A stretch of DNA of 64,000 bases, taken from CAYPGJ01 sp050174775. Its GTDB lineage: Bacteria; Planctomycetota; Phycisphaerae; Phycisphaerales; UBA1924. The DNA is taken from assembly GCA_050174775.1 (NCBI GenBank), contig JBFXJP010000009.1:61182-125181 (forward strand), given 5' to 3'. Position numbers and translations under genes: made by a program. Positions 53,233 through 62,904 of the stretch are shown here, piece by piece (the first letter of the stretch is position 1; the number at the start of each line of letters is the position of its first letter). The notes beneath the pieces are model-generated. The model saw nothing but the letters and a program-made list of their open reading frames with translations. It was not told the origin of the DNA and ran no database searches.

Positions 53233-54948
53233 ATGTCCGCCCCATCCCTCATCGTCACACGATTCGCCCCCTCACCCACGGGCCACCTCCACATCGGCGG
53301 CGCACGCACCGCCCTCTTCTGCTGGGCCTTCGCGCGCAAGCAATCCGGCCGCTTCCTCATCCGCATCGAGGACACCGACCAGGCACGCTCCTCCGAAGCC
53401 TCGGCCCGCGGGATCCTCGCCGACCTCGCCTGGCTCGCCATCACCTGGGATGAAGGCCCCACACTCTCCCCCTCCGACCTCATCCTCGGCGGCGCCCCCA
53501 TCCCCAACACTCCCATCGGCGCCGACCCGCGCAACGTCGGTCCCTTCTTCCAATCACAGCGCCTCGACATCTACAACGCCGCGCTCCGCAAACTCCTCGA
53601 TTCCGAAATGGCCTACGCCGCCTTCGAAACCCCCGCCGAGCTCGAAGCCAAGCGCAAAGCCGCCACGACAGCGGGCAAGATGTACCGCTACGACCGCGCC
53701 GCACTCGACATCCCCAAGCCCGAGCGCGAGCGACGCATGAACAGCGGCGAGCCCCACGTCATCCGCTTCAAGGCGCCGCCCGACGAGATCGTCATCAACG
53801 ACGTCGTTCTCGGCGAAGTCCGCGTCTCGGGCGAGGAACTCGACGACTTCGTCATCCGCAAGGCCGACGGCTTCCCCACCTACCACTTCGGCGTCGTCGT
53901 CGACGACCACGAGATGGGCGTCACCCACGTCCTCCGTGGCCAGGAACACCTCAACAACACCCCCAAGCACGTTGCCCTTCAGAAAGCCCTCGGCTACCCC
54001 GTCCCCGCCTTCGCCCACATGCCCCTCATCTTCAACGAGCAGGGCGCCAAGATGTCCAAGCGCGAGCGCGACCAGACCGCCCGCAAGGCCGTCAAGGACA
54101 AGCAACTCACCCACACCCCACTCCCCGATGCCGAAGGCCTCGACGACGCCACCTATCAGTCCTGGCTCAAGGACTCCGCACGCCAGCTCGAGACCAACGC
54201 CCTCGAAGCCCTCGCGGCCCACATGAACCTCTCCCTCCCCGAAGTCAGCGTCGACGACTTCCGCCGCGCCGGCTATCTCCCCGAGGTCATCACCAACTTC
54301 ATCGCGCTCCTGGGCTGGTCCCCGCCCGCCGAAGCCGGCGAGAACATCGAGAAGTTCGACATGGCCTTCCTCGAGAAGTGGTTCACCCTCGAGCGCATCG
54401 GCAAGTCCAACGCCCGCTTCGACCGCAAGAAACTCCTCGCCTTCAACACCGACGCCATCTCCGCCATGTCCGACGACGACTTCGAGCGCCGATGGCGCGA
54501 CTGGTGCGATGGTCACGCCAAGGACGTCCTGGGCGTCGGCCCCGAGCGCTTCAAGGCCCTCGCCGCTGCCCTCCGCCCCCGATCCAAAACCCTCAAGGAC
54601 GCCGCAGACGGCGCTCGCTTCGCCGTCATCCCCGACGACGCCGTCATCTTCGAAGCCAAGGCCGTCGACAAGACCCTCAAGTCCAACAACAACGAAGGAC
54701 TCACCGTCCTCAAAGACCTCCGCGAGCGCATCGACGCAACACACACCTTCGACGCCCCCGCCGCGCACGCCCTCATCGAGGCCTACGCAACCGAGAAATC
54801 CCTCGGCATGGGCAAGGTCGCCCAGCCCCTCCGCGTCGCCCTCACCGGCTCAACCGTCAGCCCGCCCATCGACGCCACCCTCGCCATCCTCGGCAAGCAC
54901 AGCGTCCTGCGCCGCATCGACCGCTGCCTCGAAACGCACTCGGCCTGA
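53233..54948 (+). CDS. gltX: Glutamyl-tRNA synthetase
   Basis: This enzyme charges tRNA-Glu in the cytoplasm. The class I signature FAPSPTGHLHIGGARTALF (HIGH motif as HIGG) is at about residues 11-29, and KMSKR (KMSKS motif) is at about 275-279. FLIRIEDTDQAR and GVTHVLRGQEHLNNTPKH are family blocks. The 571 residues exceed the usual 470-510; the excess includes an insertion at about 75-100 (LSPSDLILGGAPIPNTPIG) and an expanded region after KMSKR. A bacterial nondiscriminating GluRS role for tRNA-Gln cannot be excluded. There is no ribosome binding site; TACCCT lies nine bases upstream. Confidence 0.94.
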   Translation: MSAPSLIVTRFAPSPTGHLHIGGARTALFCWAFARKQSGRFLIRIEDTDQARSSEASARGILADLAWLAITWDEGPTLSPSDLILGGAPIPNTPIGADPRNVGPFFQSQRLDIYNAALRKLLDSEMAYAAFETPAELEAKRKAATTAGKMYRYDRAALDIPKPERERRMNSGEPHVIRFKAPPDEIVINDVVLGEVRVSGEELDDFVIRKADGFPTYHFGVVVDDHEMGVTHVLRGQEHLNNTPKHVALQKALGYPVPAFAHMPLIFNEQGAKMSKRERDQTARKAVKDKQLTHTPLPDAEGLDDATYQSWLKDSARQLETNALEALAAHMNLSLPEVSVDDFRRAGYLPEVITNFIALLGWSPPAEAGENIEKFDMAFLEKWFTLERIGKSNARFDRKKLLAFNTDAISAMSDDDFERRWRDWCDGHAKDVLGVGPERFKALAAALRPRSKTLKDAADGARFAVIPDDAVIFEAKAVDKTLKSNNNEGLTVLKDLRERIDATHTFDAPAAHALIEAYATEKSLGMGKVAQPLRVALTGSTVSPPIDATLAILGKHSVLRRIDRCLETHSA

Positions 54949-54970
54949 CCCGCGCGTCAGCGCGGCTCAA

Positions 54971-56563
54971 CTACTCGCACACCGTCCCGAAGTTCGACAG
55001 CACGAGGTTGAGGTCCGCGAAGTTCACGAGCCCGTCCCCGTTCGAGTCCCCGAACCGGAACAGCCCCGCCTGGCCGAACTGCGACAGGATCTGGTTGAGA
55101 TCGTTGAAGTTCACCTTCCGATCCCATGTCCCGTCGCCAAGGCAGTACCCCGTCGTGCCCTGCTGCGAGATGTTCTGCGCGAAGATGTCCCCCGACGGGT
55201 CGTTCCGCGTGTCACCCTCCCAGCCCACGCGCAGCATCCCGTTCGCGGCCAGCGCGGGCGCAATCCGGAACCGCGCCCCCGTCGTCGGGCTGATCCGCAC
55301 AGGCTCGCTCCCCCACAAGCTCGTCCCGTCGTTCCGCAAACGCCACGCAAACACCGTCGAATCCACCGACCCGAACTGCGTCTGCGTGTACGCCATCATC
55401 ACGCCCCCGTTCGGCGCCCAGAACGTCCTCGCCGCCGACAGCGAGTTCTGCGAACGCGCAAACAGCTGCACCCCATCGTCCGTCAGCATCCGGTTCCCCG
55501 CCGCGCTGATCCGCTGGGCGATGTAGTTGAACTGGCTCTGCGCCGAGTTCGTCGACCGCGCCACCACGAACACGTCCCCCGACGCCGGGTCGTACGTGAT
55601 CGACGGATCAAGCTCCATCTCGCTCGCCGTCGTCGCGACCGCGACGCCCCCCTGCGCCCACAACTGAGCACCGTTCGCATCGACCCGCTGCACCCACCCG
55701 TCAAACGGCCCGTTCCGCGTGTCGTGCCACGCGTACACAGCGCCCCCCGCCCCGTCCGAAACGATCCGCAGCCGGTGCGCAATCGGCACCGCCGTCGTCG
55801 ACAGCACCACGGGCGACACCGCGTTCCACATCGGGAACCCGGCGTCCGTGAACTTCTGCGTGTGTACGTGCCTGGGCGACGGGAAGCTCGTCGTGTCCTT
55901 CTGCCACACCACGATCACCGACCCGTTGTCCGACGCCACCATCTCCGCGAACGCCGGGTTCTCACCCGCGAAGATCGTCAGCTTCACTCCGTCCGGCGCA
56001 AGCTGCTTCACACCGCCCCCGTTCAGCCGCTGCATGTACAAGCCCCGCGTCTCAGCCGCCCCGCCCGTCCTGGGCCACACGATCGCGAAGTCACCCGTGC
56101 TCGTCTCCACCACGCGAGGGTCCGGCTCGAAGTCGTCATTCGCGGAGATCGTCACCCCGTCCGCCCCCCACAGGAACTGTCCGGACGGCGACACGCGATA
56201 CGCGTAGATGTCCCGATCGCTCCCCGCGCGCGTGTCGTTGAACACCAGCACCGCGTTCCCCTGCGAGTCCACCATCATGTCCCAGTCGTTCAGCGACGTG
56301 CTCTGCGGATGCGCCGACACCACCAGCCCGTTGTGCGCGAACGTCTCGTTCCCCTGGAAGTCCACCCGCTGCACCCGCACCTGGTACGAGCCCGTCGTGT
56401 TGTCGAACCACCCGAACCACACCGACCCGTCCGGCCCCGACGCCGCCTTCGGCACGGCCTGATTCCCGCTCGCCTCCCCGATCCCCAGGTTCATCGTCGG
56501 GTCCGACGGCCAGGCGCCCAGCACGGAAGACACGACAAGCACCGACAGCGACGACAAAAGCAT
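54971..56563 (-). CDS. Secreted beta-propeller-like protein with double dockerin-like tail
   Basis: 530 residues with a signal peptide (about 1-17, ending GAW). Repeats of about 50 residues follow. Each has a core like VxRVDxxGxxLWxxGGVxV, for example VQRVDANGAQLWAQGGVAV and AWRLRNDGTSLWGSEPVRI, with conserved aromatic and Gly positions, probably blades of a propeller. The tail has two dockerin-like units (VNFNDLNQILSQFG and VNFADLNLVLSNFG). It is a close paralogue of the gene at 56678-58267. GAGGAG precedes the ATG at 56563. The role is unknown, presumably extracellular binding. Confidence 0.83.
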   Translation of the reverse strand: MLLSSLSVLVVSSVLGAWPSDPTMNLGIGEASGNQAVPKAASGPDGSVWFGWFDNTTGSYQVRVQRVDFQGNETFAHNGLVVSAHPQSTSLNDWDMMVDSQGNAVLVFNDTRAGSDRDIYAYRVSPSGQFLWGADGVTISANDDFEPDPRVVETSTGDFAIVWPRTGGAAETRGLYMQRLNGGGVKQLAPDGVKLTIFAGENPAFAEMVASDNGSVIVVWQKDTTSFPSPRHVHTQKFTDAGFPMWNAVSPVVLSTTAVPIAHRLRIVSDGAGGAVYAWHDTRNGPFDGWVQRVDANGAQLWAQGGVAVATTASEMELDPSITYDPASGDVFVVARSTNSAQSQFNYIAQRISAAGNRMLTDDGVQLFARSQNSLSAARTFWAPNGGVMMAYTQTQFGSVDSTVFAWRLRNDGTSLWGSEPVRISPTTGARFRIAPALAANGMLRVGWEGDTRNDPSGDIFAQNISQQGTTGYCLGDGTWDRKVNFNDLNQILSQFGQAGLFRFGDSNGDGLVNFADLNLVLSNFGTVCE

Positions 56564-56677
56564 GGGCGGCTCCTCTATGTGGTTGGCGAGCCCATGAGTG
56601 TGCGGCCTGCGCGCGGCGCTTTCAAGGGAAAAAACCGTGCTTCACGACCATTTCCCAACAACCACCCACGTTCTCCC

Positions 56678-58267
56678 TCAGCATGATCCGCCGAAGTTCG
56701 ACAACGCAAGATTCAGATCCGCAAATCCGACCACGCCGTCCCCATCCACGTCACCGCTCAAAAACGTCCCGCTCGCCCCGAACGCGCCCAGCACGCGGTT
56801 CAGATCAGCGAAGTTCACCACCCCGTTGTAATCCGCGTCGCCCGGACACGCCCCCAGCGTCCCGTTCGGATTCACGTTCTGCGCGTACACGTCACCCGCG
56901 CCGTCCGCACGCGTGTCCCCCTCCCACGCAACGCGCATCACGCCGTTCGCGGCAAGCGACGTCACCACACCCTGACGCGCGCCCGTTTCCGGGCTGACCC
57001 GCGTCGGCCCCCACGCGATCTCGCCGCCCGGCCCCACACGCATCGCGTGCACGCTCGAGTCCCCCGTCGCGCCCGATGCCCGCGCGAACGCGAGCATCGC
57101 GCCACCGCCCGCCGCCGCGATACGCGCTCCCTCGAACGTGTCCCCGCTCCGCGCCAACAACTCCACGCCGCCGTCCCCGAGCAGCCGTGCGCCCGAAGCC
57201 GACAGCGATTGCGCAACAAGCGTCTCGTTCCCGCCCCCCACGTCGCGCATCCGGAGCACGACCAACGTCCGCTCCGAAGCGCCGTCGAACGACACCGAAG
57301 GCATCCGGGCCTCCCGCCCCGCGCTCACCGCAACACGCGCGCCGCCCGCTCCGAACAACACCGCGCCCGCGCCGTCCAACCGCTGCGCCCGCACGTCGAA
57401 CATCCCCCCCTCATGATCCTCCCAAGCCACCACCGCGCCATCCGCCCCATCCGAAACAACGCTCGGCCTGAATCCTCCGGATACGGACACATCCGACAAC
57501 TCCACCGCGCTCCCCCCGTTCCACACCGGCGCTCCCCCCGCGTCGATCTTCTGCACGCGAACACGCCCAAGCCCCACCTGCCCGCTCGTGTCGCGCACCC
57601 AACCGATCACCACGCTCCCCCGGTCCGACGCCGCGATCTCGCACGACGCCGGAGACTCCCCGGCCACAACCGACACATCCACGGCATCCGGCCCCCACAC
57701 CTTCTGCCCGCCGAGGTTCAGCCGCTGCATGGCTATCCCGGCCGGCAGCGTGAACGGCCCCGGATTCCCGGGCAGCCGCGCCCACACGATCACGAACTCC
57801 CCGTCCGACGTCCGCGCGATCCTCGGCTCAATCTCGAAGTTCCAATTCGTCGTCAGCCGAACCCCCTGCGACCCCCACACGTGCTCCCCCGCGCCGCTCA
57901 CCCGGTGCGCCCAGATGTCCCGCCCCTGCCCGTTCGGCCCCGAGAACACCGCCACAAACCCGCCCTCACCATCACCCACCATCCCCCAGTCCACGAGCGT
58001 CGCTTGCGACAAGAACGTGCTGACGCGCGATCCGAACTCCCCAAGCCCCAACTCCCCCCACGCATCGACACGCTTCACCCACGCGTTGCTGTTCGTCGAT
58101 GCGCGATCAAACCAACCGATGAAGCATGCCCCGTCCTCCGACGCGGCAATCTTCACCATGCTCTGCGCCTGATTCCGATCCGCCACCGCGATGTTCACGC
58201 CCGGATCGGAAGGCCACAATCCCGCCGTCGCGCTCACACACGCCAACGCCGCAGCCGCCAGAGCCAT
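56678..58267 (-). CDS. Secreted beta-propeller-like protein with double dockerin-like tail (paralogue)
   Basis: 529 residues, same plan as 54971-56563. The signal peptide is followed by WPSDPGVNIAVADRN (compare WPSDPTMNLGIG there), then repeats with cores such as AQRLDGAGAVLFGAGGARV and IWAHRVSGAGEHVWGSQGV. The tail has VNFADLNRVLGAFG and VGFADLNLALSNFG. GGAAGGAG lies before the ATG at 58267; the ten extra codons upstream run through that site and are unlikely. The two paralogues are tandem with 114 bases between, a recent-looking duplication that has diverged. Confidence 0.83.
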   Translation of the reverse strand: MALAAAALACVSATAGLWPSDPGVNIAVADRNQAQSMVKIAASEDGACFIGWFDRASTNSNAWVKRVDAWGELGLGEFGSRVSTFLSQATLVDWGMVGDGEGGFVAVFSGPNGQGRDIWAHRVSGAGEHVWGSQGVRLTTNWNFEIEPRIARTSDGEFVIVWARLPGNPGPFTLPAGIAMQRLNLGGQKVWGPDAVDVSVVAGESPASCEIAASDRGSVVIGWVRDTSGQVGLGRVRVQKIDAGGAPVWNGGSAVELSDVSVSGGFRPSVVSDGADGAVVAWEDHEGGMFDVRAQRLDGAGAVLFGAGGARVAVSAGREARMPSVSFDGASERTLVVLRMRDVGGGNETLVAQSLSASGARLLGDGGVELLARSGDTFEGARIAAAGGGAMLAFARASGATGDSSVHAMRVGPGGEIAWGPTRVSPETGARQGVVTSLAANGVMRVAWEGDTRADGAGDVYAQNVNPNGTLGACPGDADYNGVVNFADLNRVLGAFGASGTFLSGDVDGDGVVGFADLNLALSNFGGSC

Positions 58268-58344
58268 ATGCCGCTCCTTCCGTGTTCCCCCGACCACGGG
58301 TCATTCTCCCGCATCCCCCGCCCGGCCGCAAGACTTTTCCCCGT

Positions 58345-58716
58345 TCACTTCCCCACCAGCGGCGCCCCGCGCCCCAGCATCGCCACCAACACCGCCACAA
58401 AGATCAACCCCATCGCCACCATCTCATTCACCCGCACCCGCTCCTTCAACACCACCACCGAAAAACCGAAGAACACGCACAGCGTGATCGCCTCCTGAAT
58501 GATCTTGAGCTGCGGCGCCGTCAGCGGACCCCCGAAGTTCACATGCCCCAGCCGGTTCGCCGGAACCTGCAACAAGTACTCCGGTAACGCGATCATCCAG
58601 CTCACCCCGATCGCCACCACCAGCGGCCACGCCTTCTGCTTGAGGTGGTAGTACCACGCGTACGTCATGAACGTGTTCGAAGCCACCAGCAGCAACACCG
58701 TGCCCAACACGCGCAT
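58345..58716 (-). CDS. DUF486 family membrane protein
   Basis: 123 residues with about four membrane helices filling the protein. YAWYYHLKQKAWPLVVAIGVSWMIALPEYLLQVPANRLGH is the typical DUF486 block, and LKIIQEAITLCVFFGFSVVVLKE follows. The family resembles small drug/metabolite-type transporters, but its substrate is unknown. The gene begins two bases after the peroxiredoxin stop codon, so the pair is probably one transcript. Confidence 0.88.
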   Translation of the reverse strand: MRVLGTVLLLVASNTFMTYAWYYHLKQKAWPLVVAIGVSWMIALPEYLLQVPANRLGHVNFGGPLTAPQLKIIQEAITLCVFFGFSVVVLKERVRVNEMVAMGLIFVAVLVAMLGRGAPLVGK

Positions 58717-58718
58717 CG

Positions 58719-59288
58719 TCAGCCTCCCGTTCGCGCCCGCAGATACCCCAACACCTCAGCCGCGTTCCGATCGGGCGGGAACACGGGATAGAACACCTTC
58801 TCAACCCTCCCCCCCGCGCACACCATCGCCATCCGCTGCATCAGCCTCGTCCCCCCGTGCTCGAACGTCGGCAGCCCCATCGCGCGCGTCAGCGCCATCC
58901 CCTCATCCGACAAGTGCTCCATCGGCATCTTCATCCGCGCCACAAACTCAGCCTGATGCGCCGCGCTCACGCTCGACACCCCGTAAACCCGCGCGCCCAT
59001 CTCCCCGAACTCCTCCCACAAATCCCTGAACCCGCACGAGTGCGGCGTGCACCCGCGCGCCCCCGGGATCTCGTCCCAGTTCGCAGGCGCCGCCTCGTCC
59101 GGCCTCCCCGTCCGCGGATACACAAAGAAACACGCCAGCCCCTCACTCACCTCCCGCACGTCCACCATCCCCCCCGACGTCGAAGCGAGCGCCACCCGCG
59201 CCATCTCCATCCCGCGCAGATGATCGCACGCCCCGTCATCCACAGGGATCGGCAAACCCGCAGGCAGCCTCAGAAAGTCATCGCGCAC
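58719..59288 (-). CDS. Peroxiredoxin-like protein
   Basis: 189 residues with a thioredoxin-type fold. GCTPHSCGFRDLWEEF at about residues 79-94 contains a first Cys in a TP-type pocket and a second Cys five residues on, as in PrxQ/BCP-like enzymes with an intramolecular disulfide. VYGVSSVSAAHQAEF and LPTFEHGGTRLMQRMAMV continue the fold. It probably reduces peroxides in the cytoplasm. The start is GTG at 59288, the only in-frame choice before the conserved part; no ribosome binding site is evident. DUF486 follows after two bases. Confidence 0.83.
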   Translation of the reverse strand: MRDDFLRLPAGLPIPVDDGACDHLRGMEMARVALASTSGGMVDVREVSEGLACFFVYPRTGRPDEAAPANWDEIPGARGCTPHSCGFRDLWEEFGEMGARVYGVSSVSAAHQAEFVARMKMPMEHLSDEGMALTRAMGLPTFEHGGTRLMQRMAMVCAGGRVEKVFYPVFPPDRNAAEVLGYLRARTGG

Positions 59289-59332
59289 GCATCACGCCGC
59301 CGACGATCAAACCAGCTTCACGCTCCCGGAGA

Positions 59333-60268
59333 TCAGTTCTCCGGCACGTTCTTCGACACCACGTCCTTGAACGCGCCACGCAGCTTCGCCGTCACCGCCC
59401 CCTCCTTCCCCGTCCCGATCTTCACGTCATCCACCTGCGTCACCGCGATAATCTCGGCCGCTGTCCCCGTCAGGAAGATCTCCTCCGCCCCCTTCACATC
59501 CTCAATCCGCAGACGCTTCTCCTCGATCGCCACGCCAGCCTTCCGGCACAGCTCCGTCATCACGAACGCCCGCGTGATCCCGTCCAGCATCCCCACGTCC
59601 AGCGGGCTCGTGTACACCTTCCCGCCCTTCACGATGAACAGGTTGTCGCCCGTGCACTCCCCCACAAACCCGTCCGTCGACAGCATGATCGCCTCGAGAC
59701 ACCCCGCGTCGATCGCCTCCACCTTCGCCAGGATGTTGTTCAGGTAGTTCAGCGACTTCAGCGACGGATCAAGGCACGCCGTCGGCGTACGCGGCCGCTT
59801 CGCCACCACCACCTTCATCCCGTCCCGGTACATCTCCGGCGGGTATAGCGCAATCTGATCCGCAATGCAGATCACCGACGCCTTCGGGCACTTGAACGGG
59901 TTCAACCCCAGCGTCCCCACCCCGCGCGTCACCAGCAGCCGGATGTACCCGTCGCCGATCCCGTTCGCCTCGATGCACTCGCGCATCATCTTCGTCATCG
60001 CGTCCCGCGTCATCGGGACCTCGATCCGCAACCGCTCGCAGTTCCGATAGATCCGCTCCAGGTGCGATGCGCACTTGAAGATCTTCCCCTGGTAGATCCG
60101 GATCCCCTCGAAACACCCGTCCCCGTACAGCAGCCCGTGATCGAACACCGACACCTTGGCCTGCGACTTGGGCAGCATCTCCCCGTCGATCCACACGAAG
60201 GGACGGTCCGTCGCCGCAGGCGCCGGATTCGTCGATACCGCAGGCCGTCCGGTGTTCATCGTCGTCAT
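59333..60268 (-). CDS. ilvE: Branched-chain amino acid aminotransferase
   Basis: The 311-residue PLP enzyme of fold type IV catalyses the last step of Val, Leu and Ile synthesis. VSVFDHGLLYGDGCFEGIRIY, RLLVTRGVGTLGLNP, LKSLNYLNNILAK (region of the PLP lysine) and ECTGDNLFIVKGGKVYTSP are the class IV motifs. TGTAAEIIAV contacts the phosphate. The ATG at 60268 has GAGGGAG six bases upstream. A TATGAT box at 60325-60330 would give a leader of about 50 bases. D-amino-acid aminotransferase activity is an alternative within the same fold. Confidence 0.92.
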   Translation of the reverse strand: MTTMNTGRPAVSTNPAPAATDRPFVWIDGEMLPKSQAKVSVFDHGLLYGDGCFEGIRIYQGKIFKCASHLERIYRNCERLRIEVPMTRDAMTKMMRECIEANGIGDGYIRLLVTRGVGTLGLNPFKCPKASVICIADQIALYPPEMYRDGMKVVVAKRPRTPTACLDPSLKSLNYLNNILAKVEAIDAGCLEAIMLSTDGFVGECTGDNLFIVKGGKVYTSPLDVGMLDGITRAFVMTELCRKAGVAIEEKRLRIEDVKGAEEIFLTGTAAEIIAVTQVDDVKIGTGKEGAVTAKLRGAFKDVVSKNVPEN

Positions 60269-60324
60269 GCTGCGCTCCCTCTTGCAAACCGCGTGCTGCC
60301 CGCGCTCCGGGCCTTCGACAAGCA

Positions 60325-60330
60325 CGATCA
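60325..60330 (-). promoter_or_regulatory. -10 box of ilvE
   Basis: TATGAT, 56 bases before the ATG; this gene has a leader with a ribosome binding site. Confidence 0.45.
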
Positions 60331-60481
60331 TAGCGGCCGCGAACGCCGCGACCTCTCCATCGTCACTTCTCTTCCTCCACGAAACCCCCCACGACACACA
60401 ACATTGTGTGTCTCAGCCCGCCGCGCGGGCCACATGAGGCGCCTCACCCACATCTACTCACCCTCCCCCGTCCCGGTTCGC

Positions 60482-62563
60482 CTACGCCCGACGTTCCGCG
60501 CCGAGCCGCTTCCCACACCGCGCAACCATCGCATCCACCTGCCCGTCCACCTCTTCGCGCCTGAGCGTCCGCCCACGATCCCGGAACACCAGCCGCAGCG
60601 TCACCGACTTCTTCCCGCTCCCAAGCTGCTTCCCCCGATACGTCCCCACGAACGACACGTCCTCCAGCCGCTCCAGCCGCGCCCCCCGAACCTCCTCCTC
60701 AATCCGCGCCCACGCCACCCCCTCATCCACCACCAGCGACACGTCCCGCTCCACCGGCGGATAACTCGCAAGCCCCTCCGCCCGCACCCTCGGCGGATAC
60801 ATCCCCACCACCGCATCCAGCCCGATCTCAGCCACGGCCACCGGATGCTCCAGATCAAACCGCGCCCGCGTCTTCTCCGACACCAGCGCCACATACCCGA
60901 TCCGCTCCCCCTCCACCTTCACACTCCCGCACGCGCGCCCGTCCAGCGCCTCGCACCACGACCCCGCGCTCTCCACCTCCACCAACGCCTCCCCACCCTT
61001 CATCGCGCGCACCACACCCTCGATCGCCCCCCTCACCACGCGCAGCGCACCCTGCGCATCACCCCGCTCCCCCTCCGCCAGGATCGCCACGTTCCTCCGC
61101 TCAACCGTCTCCCCCTTCTCCCCCTCCGCGAACACCGCCCCCATCTCGAACAACCGAATCCCACCCTCCGGATGGTTCTGCGCATGCCGGTTGTCCATCG
61201 CGCACTTCAAGAGCGACGGCGCGACGCTCGGCCGCAACGCCGGCTCGCCCTTCCGTCTCTCCTCATCCACCGCCAGAACCTTCATCCCCTGCGGCAGCCA
61301 CAGCCCCGCCTCCTCGCGCGACAAAAACGAGAACGTCACCGTCTCGTAGAACCCCCGCGCCGTCAACGCCCCCGCAACCTCACGCACCGCCCGCTCCCGC
61401 TCCTGCGGCGGCTTGATGTCCACCCGCAAACTCCCGCGCACCTCAATGTCATCCAGCCCCCGCGCTCGCCCCACCTCCTCAATCAGATCCACCTCGCGCG
61501 TCAAATCCGGCCGGTCCGCCGGAATCACACACTCCAGCGCATCCCCCTTCACCGTCGACTCAATGCCGAACCCCGCCAGCATCCTCGCCATCACCCCGTC
61601 CGAAATCTCCATCCCCAACAACGCCCGCGCCCGCTGCGGCCGCATCGACACCACCGTGCGCTGCTTCAACTCCACCCCGTCCTGTGCGCACCCCGCGAGC
61701 ACCTTCCCACCCGTCAGCTCCGCGATCAGCCCCGCCAGCCGCGCGCTCGCGAACGCCGTCATCCGCGCATCCACGTACCGCTCGTACCGGTGTGACGCAT
61801 CCGACCGCAACTGATGCCGCCTCGATGCGCGCCGCACCGTCGCCGGGTCCCACGTCGCCGCCTCCAAAAGCACGTCCCGCGTCCCCTCCGTCACGCTCGT
61901 CTCCAGCCCGCCCATCACCCCCGCAAGCCCCACGGCCCGCTCCTCATCCGCCACCACCAACTCATCCCCCTTCAGCTTCCTCTCCTTCTCATCCAGCGTC
62001 ACCAGCCGCTCCCCCTCCTCCGCCCACCGCACCACGATCTTCCGCCCCCCGTTCGACAGCTTCGCCATGTCGAACGCGTGCGTCGGATGCCCCAGCTCGA
62101 ACAGCACGTAGTTCGACGCATCCACCACGTTGTTGATCGGCCTCTGCCCCACAGCCTCCAGCCGCTGCGCCAGCCACGCCGGGCTCGGCCCCACCCGCAC
62201 CCCACGAATCACCCGCGCCGTGAACAACGGACACGCTTCCTTCGCGCGATTCTCCACCGACGTCACACCGCGCGCCGATTCGCCCCCACCCGCGCCCTCC
62301 TTCTCCTGCAACAACTCCGGGGGCACGCTCGGGCCCATGAACTCCCGCCCCGTCGCCGCCGCGATCTCCCGCGCCGCCCCCGCATGACACAGCATGTCCC
62401 CACGGTTCGACGTCACCTCCATGTCGAGCCGAACATCCCCGCCCGCGACGTCCTCCCTCGACTCAATCGGAAACCCCGCGCCCGTGAGCACCCGGTCCGC
62501 CTCCTCAGCAGTCAGGTTCCCCGGCCTCAACATCGAGTTCAACCACTTCAGGCTCAGCAACAT
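60482..62563 (-). CDS. pheT: Phenylalanyl-tRNA synthetase beta chain without the EMAP-type tRNA-binding domain
   Basis: 693 residues against about 795 in Escherichia coli. The N-terminal part runs from GFPIES directly into MEVTSNRGDMLCHAGAAREIAA, so the OB-fold tRNA-binding domain (about 110 residues in the long form) is absent. The B3/B4 editing domain (CPLFTARVIRGV, INNVVDASNYVLFELGHPTHAFD), B5 (LLGMEISDGVMARMLAGFGIE), the catalytic-like core and the C-terminal anticodon-binding domain (YPPVERDVSLVVDEG) are intact. The ATG at 62563 has TATGCT eight bases upstream. No pheS is in the window. Confidence 0.92.
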   Translation of the reverse strand: MLLSLKWLNSMLRPGNLTAEEADRVLTGAGFPIESREDVAGGDVRLDMEVTSNRGDMLCHAGAAREIAAATGREFMGPSVPPELLQEKEGAGGGESARGVTSVENRAKEACPLFTARVIRGVRVGPSPAWLAQRLEAVGQRPINNVVDASNYVLFELGHPTHAFDMAKLSNGGRKIVVRWAEEGERLVTLDEKERKLKGDELVVADEERAVGLAGVMGGLETSVTEGTRDVLLEAATWDPATVRRASRRHQLRSDASHRYERYVDARMTAFASARLAGLIAELTGGKVLAGCAQDGVELKQRTVVSMRPQRARALLGMEISDGVMARMLAGFGIESTVKGDALECVIPADRPDLTREVDLIEEVGRARGLDDIEVRGSLRVDIKPPQERERAVREVAGALTARGFYETVTFSFLSREEAGLWLPQGMKVLAVDEERRKGEPALRPSVAPSLLKCAMDNRHAQNHPEGGIRLFEMGAVFAEGEKGETVERRNVAILAEGERGDAQGALRVVRGAIEGVVRAMKGGEALVEVESAGSWCEALDGRACGSVKVEGERIGYVALVSEKTRARFDLEHPVAVAEIGLDAVVGMYPPRVRAEGLASYPPVERDVSLVVDEGVAWARIEEEVRGARLERLEDVSFVGTYRGKQLGSGKKSVTLRLVFRDRGRTLRREEVDGQVDAMVARCGKRLGAERRA

Positions 62564-62571
62564 GGGGCGAG

Positions 62572-62577
62572 AGCATA
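62572..62577 (-). promoter_or_regulatory. -10 box of pheT (leaderless type)
   Basis: TATGCT, eight bases before the ATG at 62563; no ribosome binding site. Confidence 0.55.
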
Positions 62578-62604
62578 CCCCCTGAACGACGAGCCCCTCC
62601 CGCC

Positions 62605-62820
62605 CGCGCGGCTCCGCACCCGACCCCTCCCCCCCCGCGGGGGAGGGCGGTTCACGCACCCGTCAGGGGGCGTGAACCGGGTGAGGGGGCAACCATCCTT
62701 CGCCTTCTCCGTGATCTGCTCACAACGACCAGTGACAACCCCTCCTCCCGCTCGCTTCGACAGAAGCGAGCGTGGAGGAGGATGTCGCGCAGCGACAGGT
62801 GGAGGGCTGTTCTCGTCACG
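62605..62820 (+). repeat. Two divergent family B palindromes
   Basis: The first has arms CTCCCCCCCCGC/GCGGGGGAGGG near 62625. The second has CCTCCTCCCGCTCGC/GCGAGCGTGGAGGAGG near 62741-62780, followed by GTCGCGCAGCGAC and GGAGGGCTG, the tail order seen at 6619-6665. Confidence 0.6.
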
Positions 62821-62904
62821 TGTTTCGATGCGTCGGGCGTCCCGTCGGCCTCTTCTTTCCTCCCGCCCACCAACCCCGCCCCGCCCCGCTCCTCGACCGG
62901 CATC

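Noticed and set aside
54949..54970. A bidirectional terminator between gltX and the propeller gene
   Set aside because: CCGCGC-GTCA-GCGCGG is only a 6-bp stem without a T tract on either side.
54509..56686. A 725-codon + strand frame over gltX and the propeller gene
   Set aside because: Shadow frame rich in Arg and Pro; gltX is certain in another frame of the same strand.
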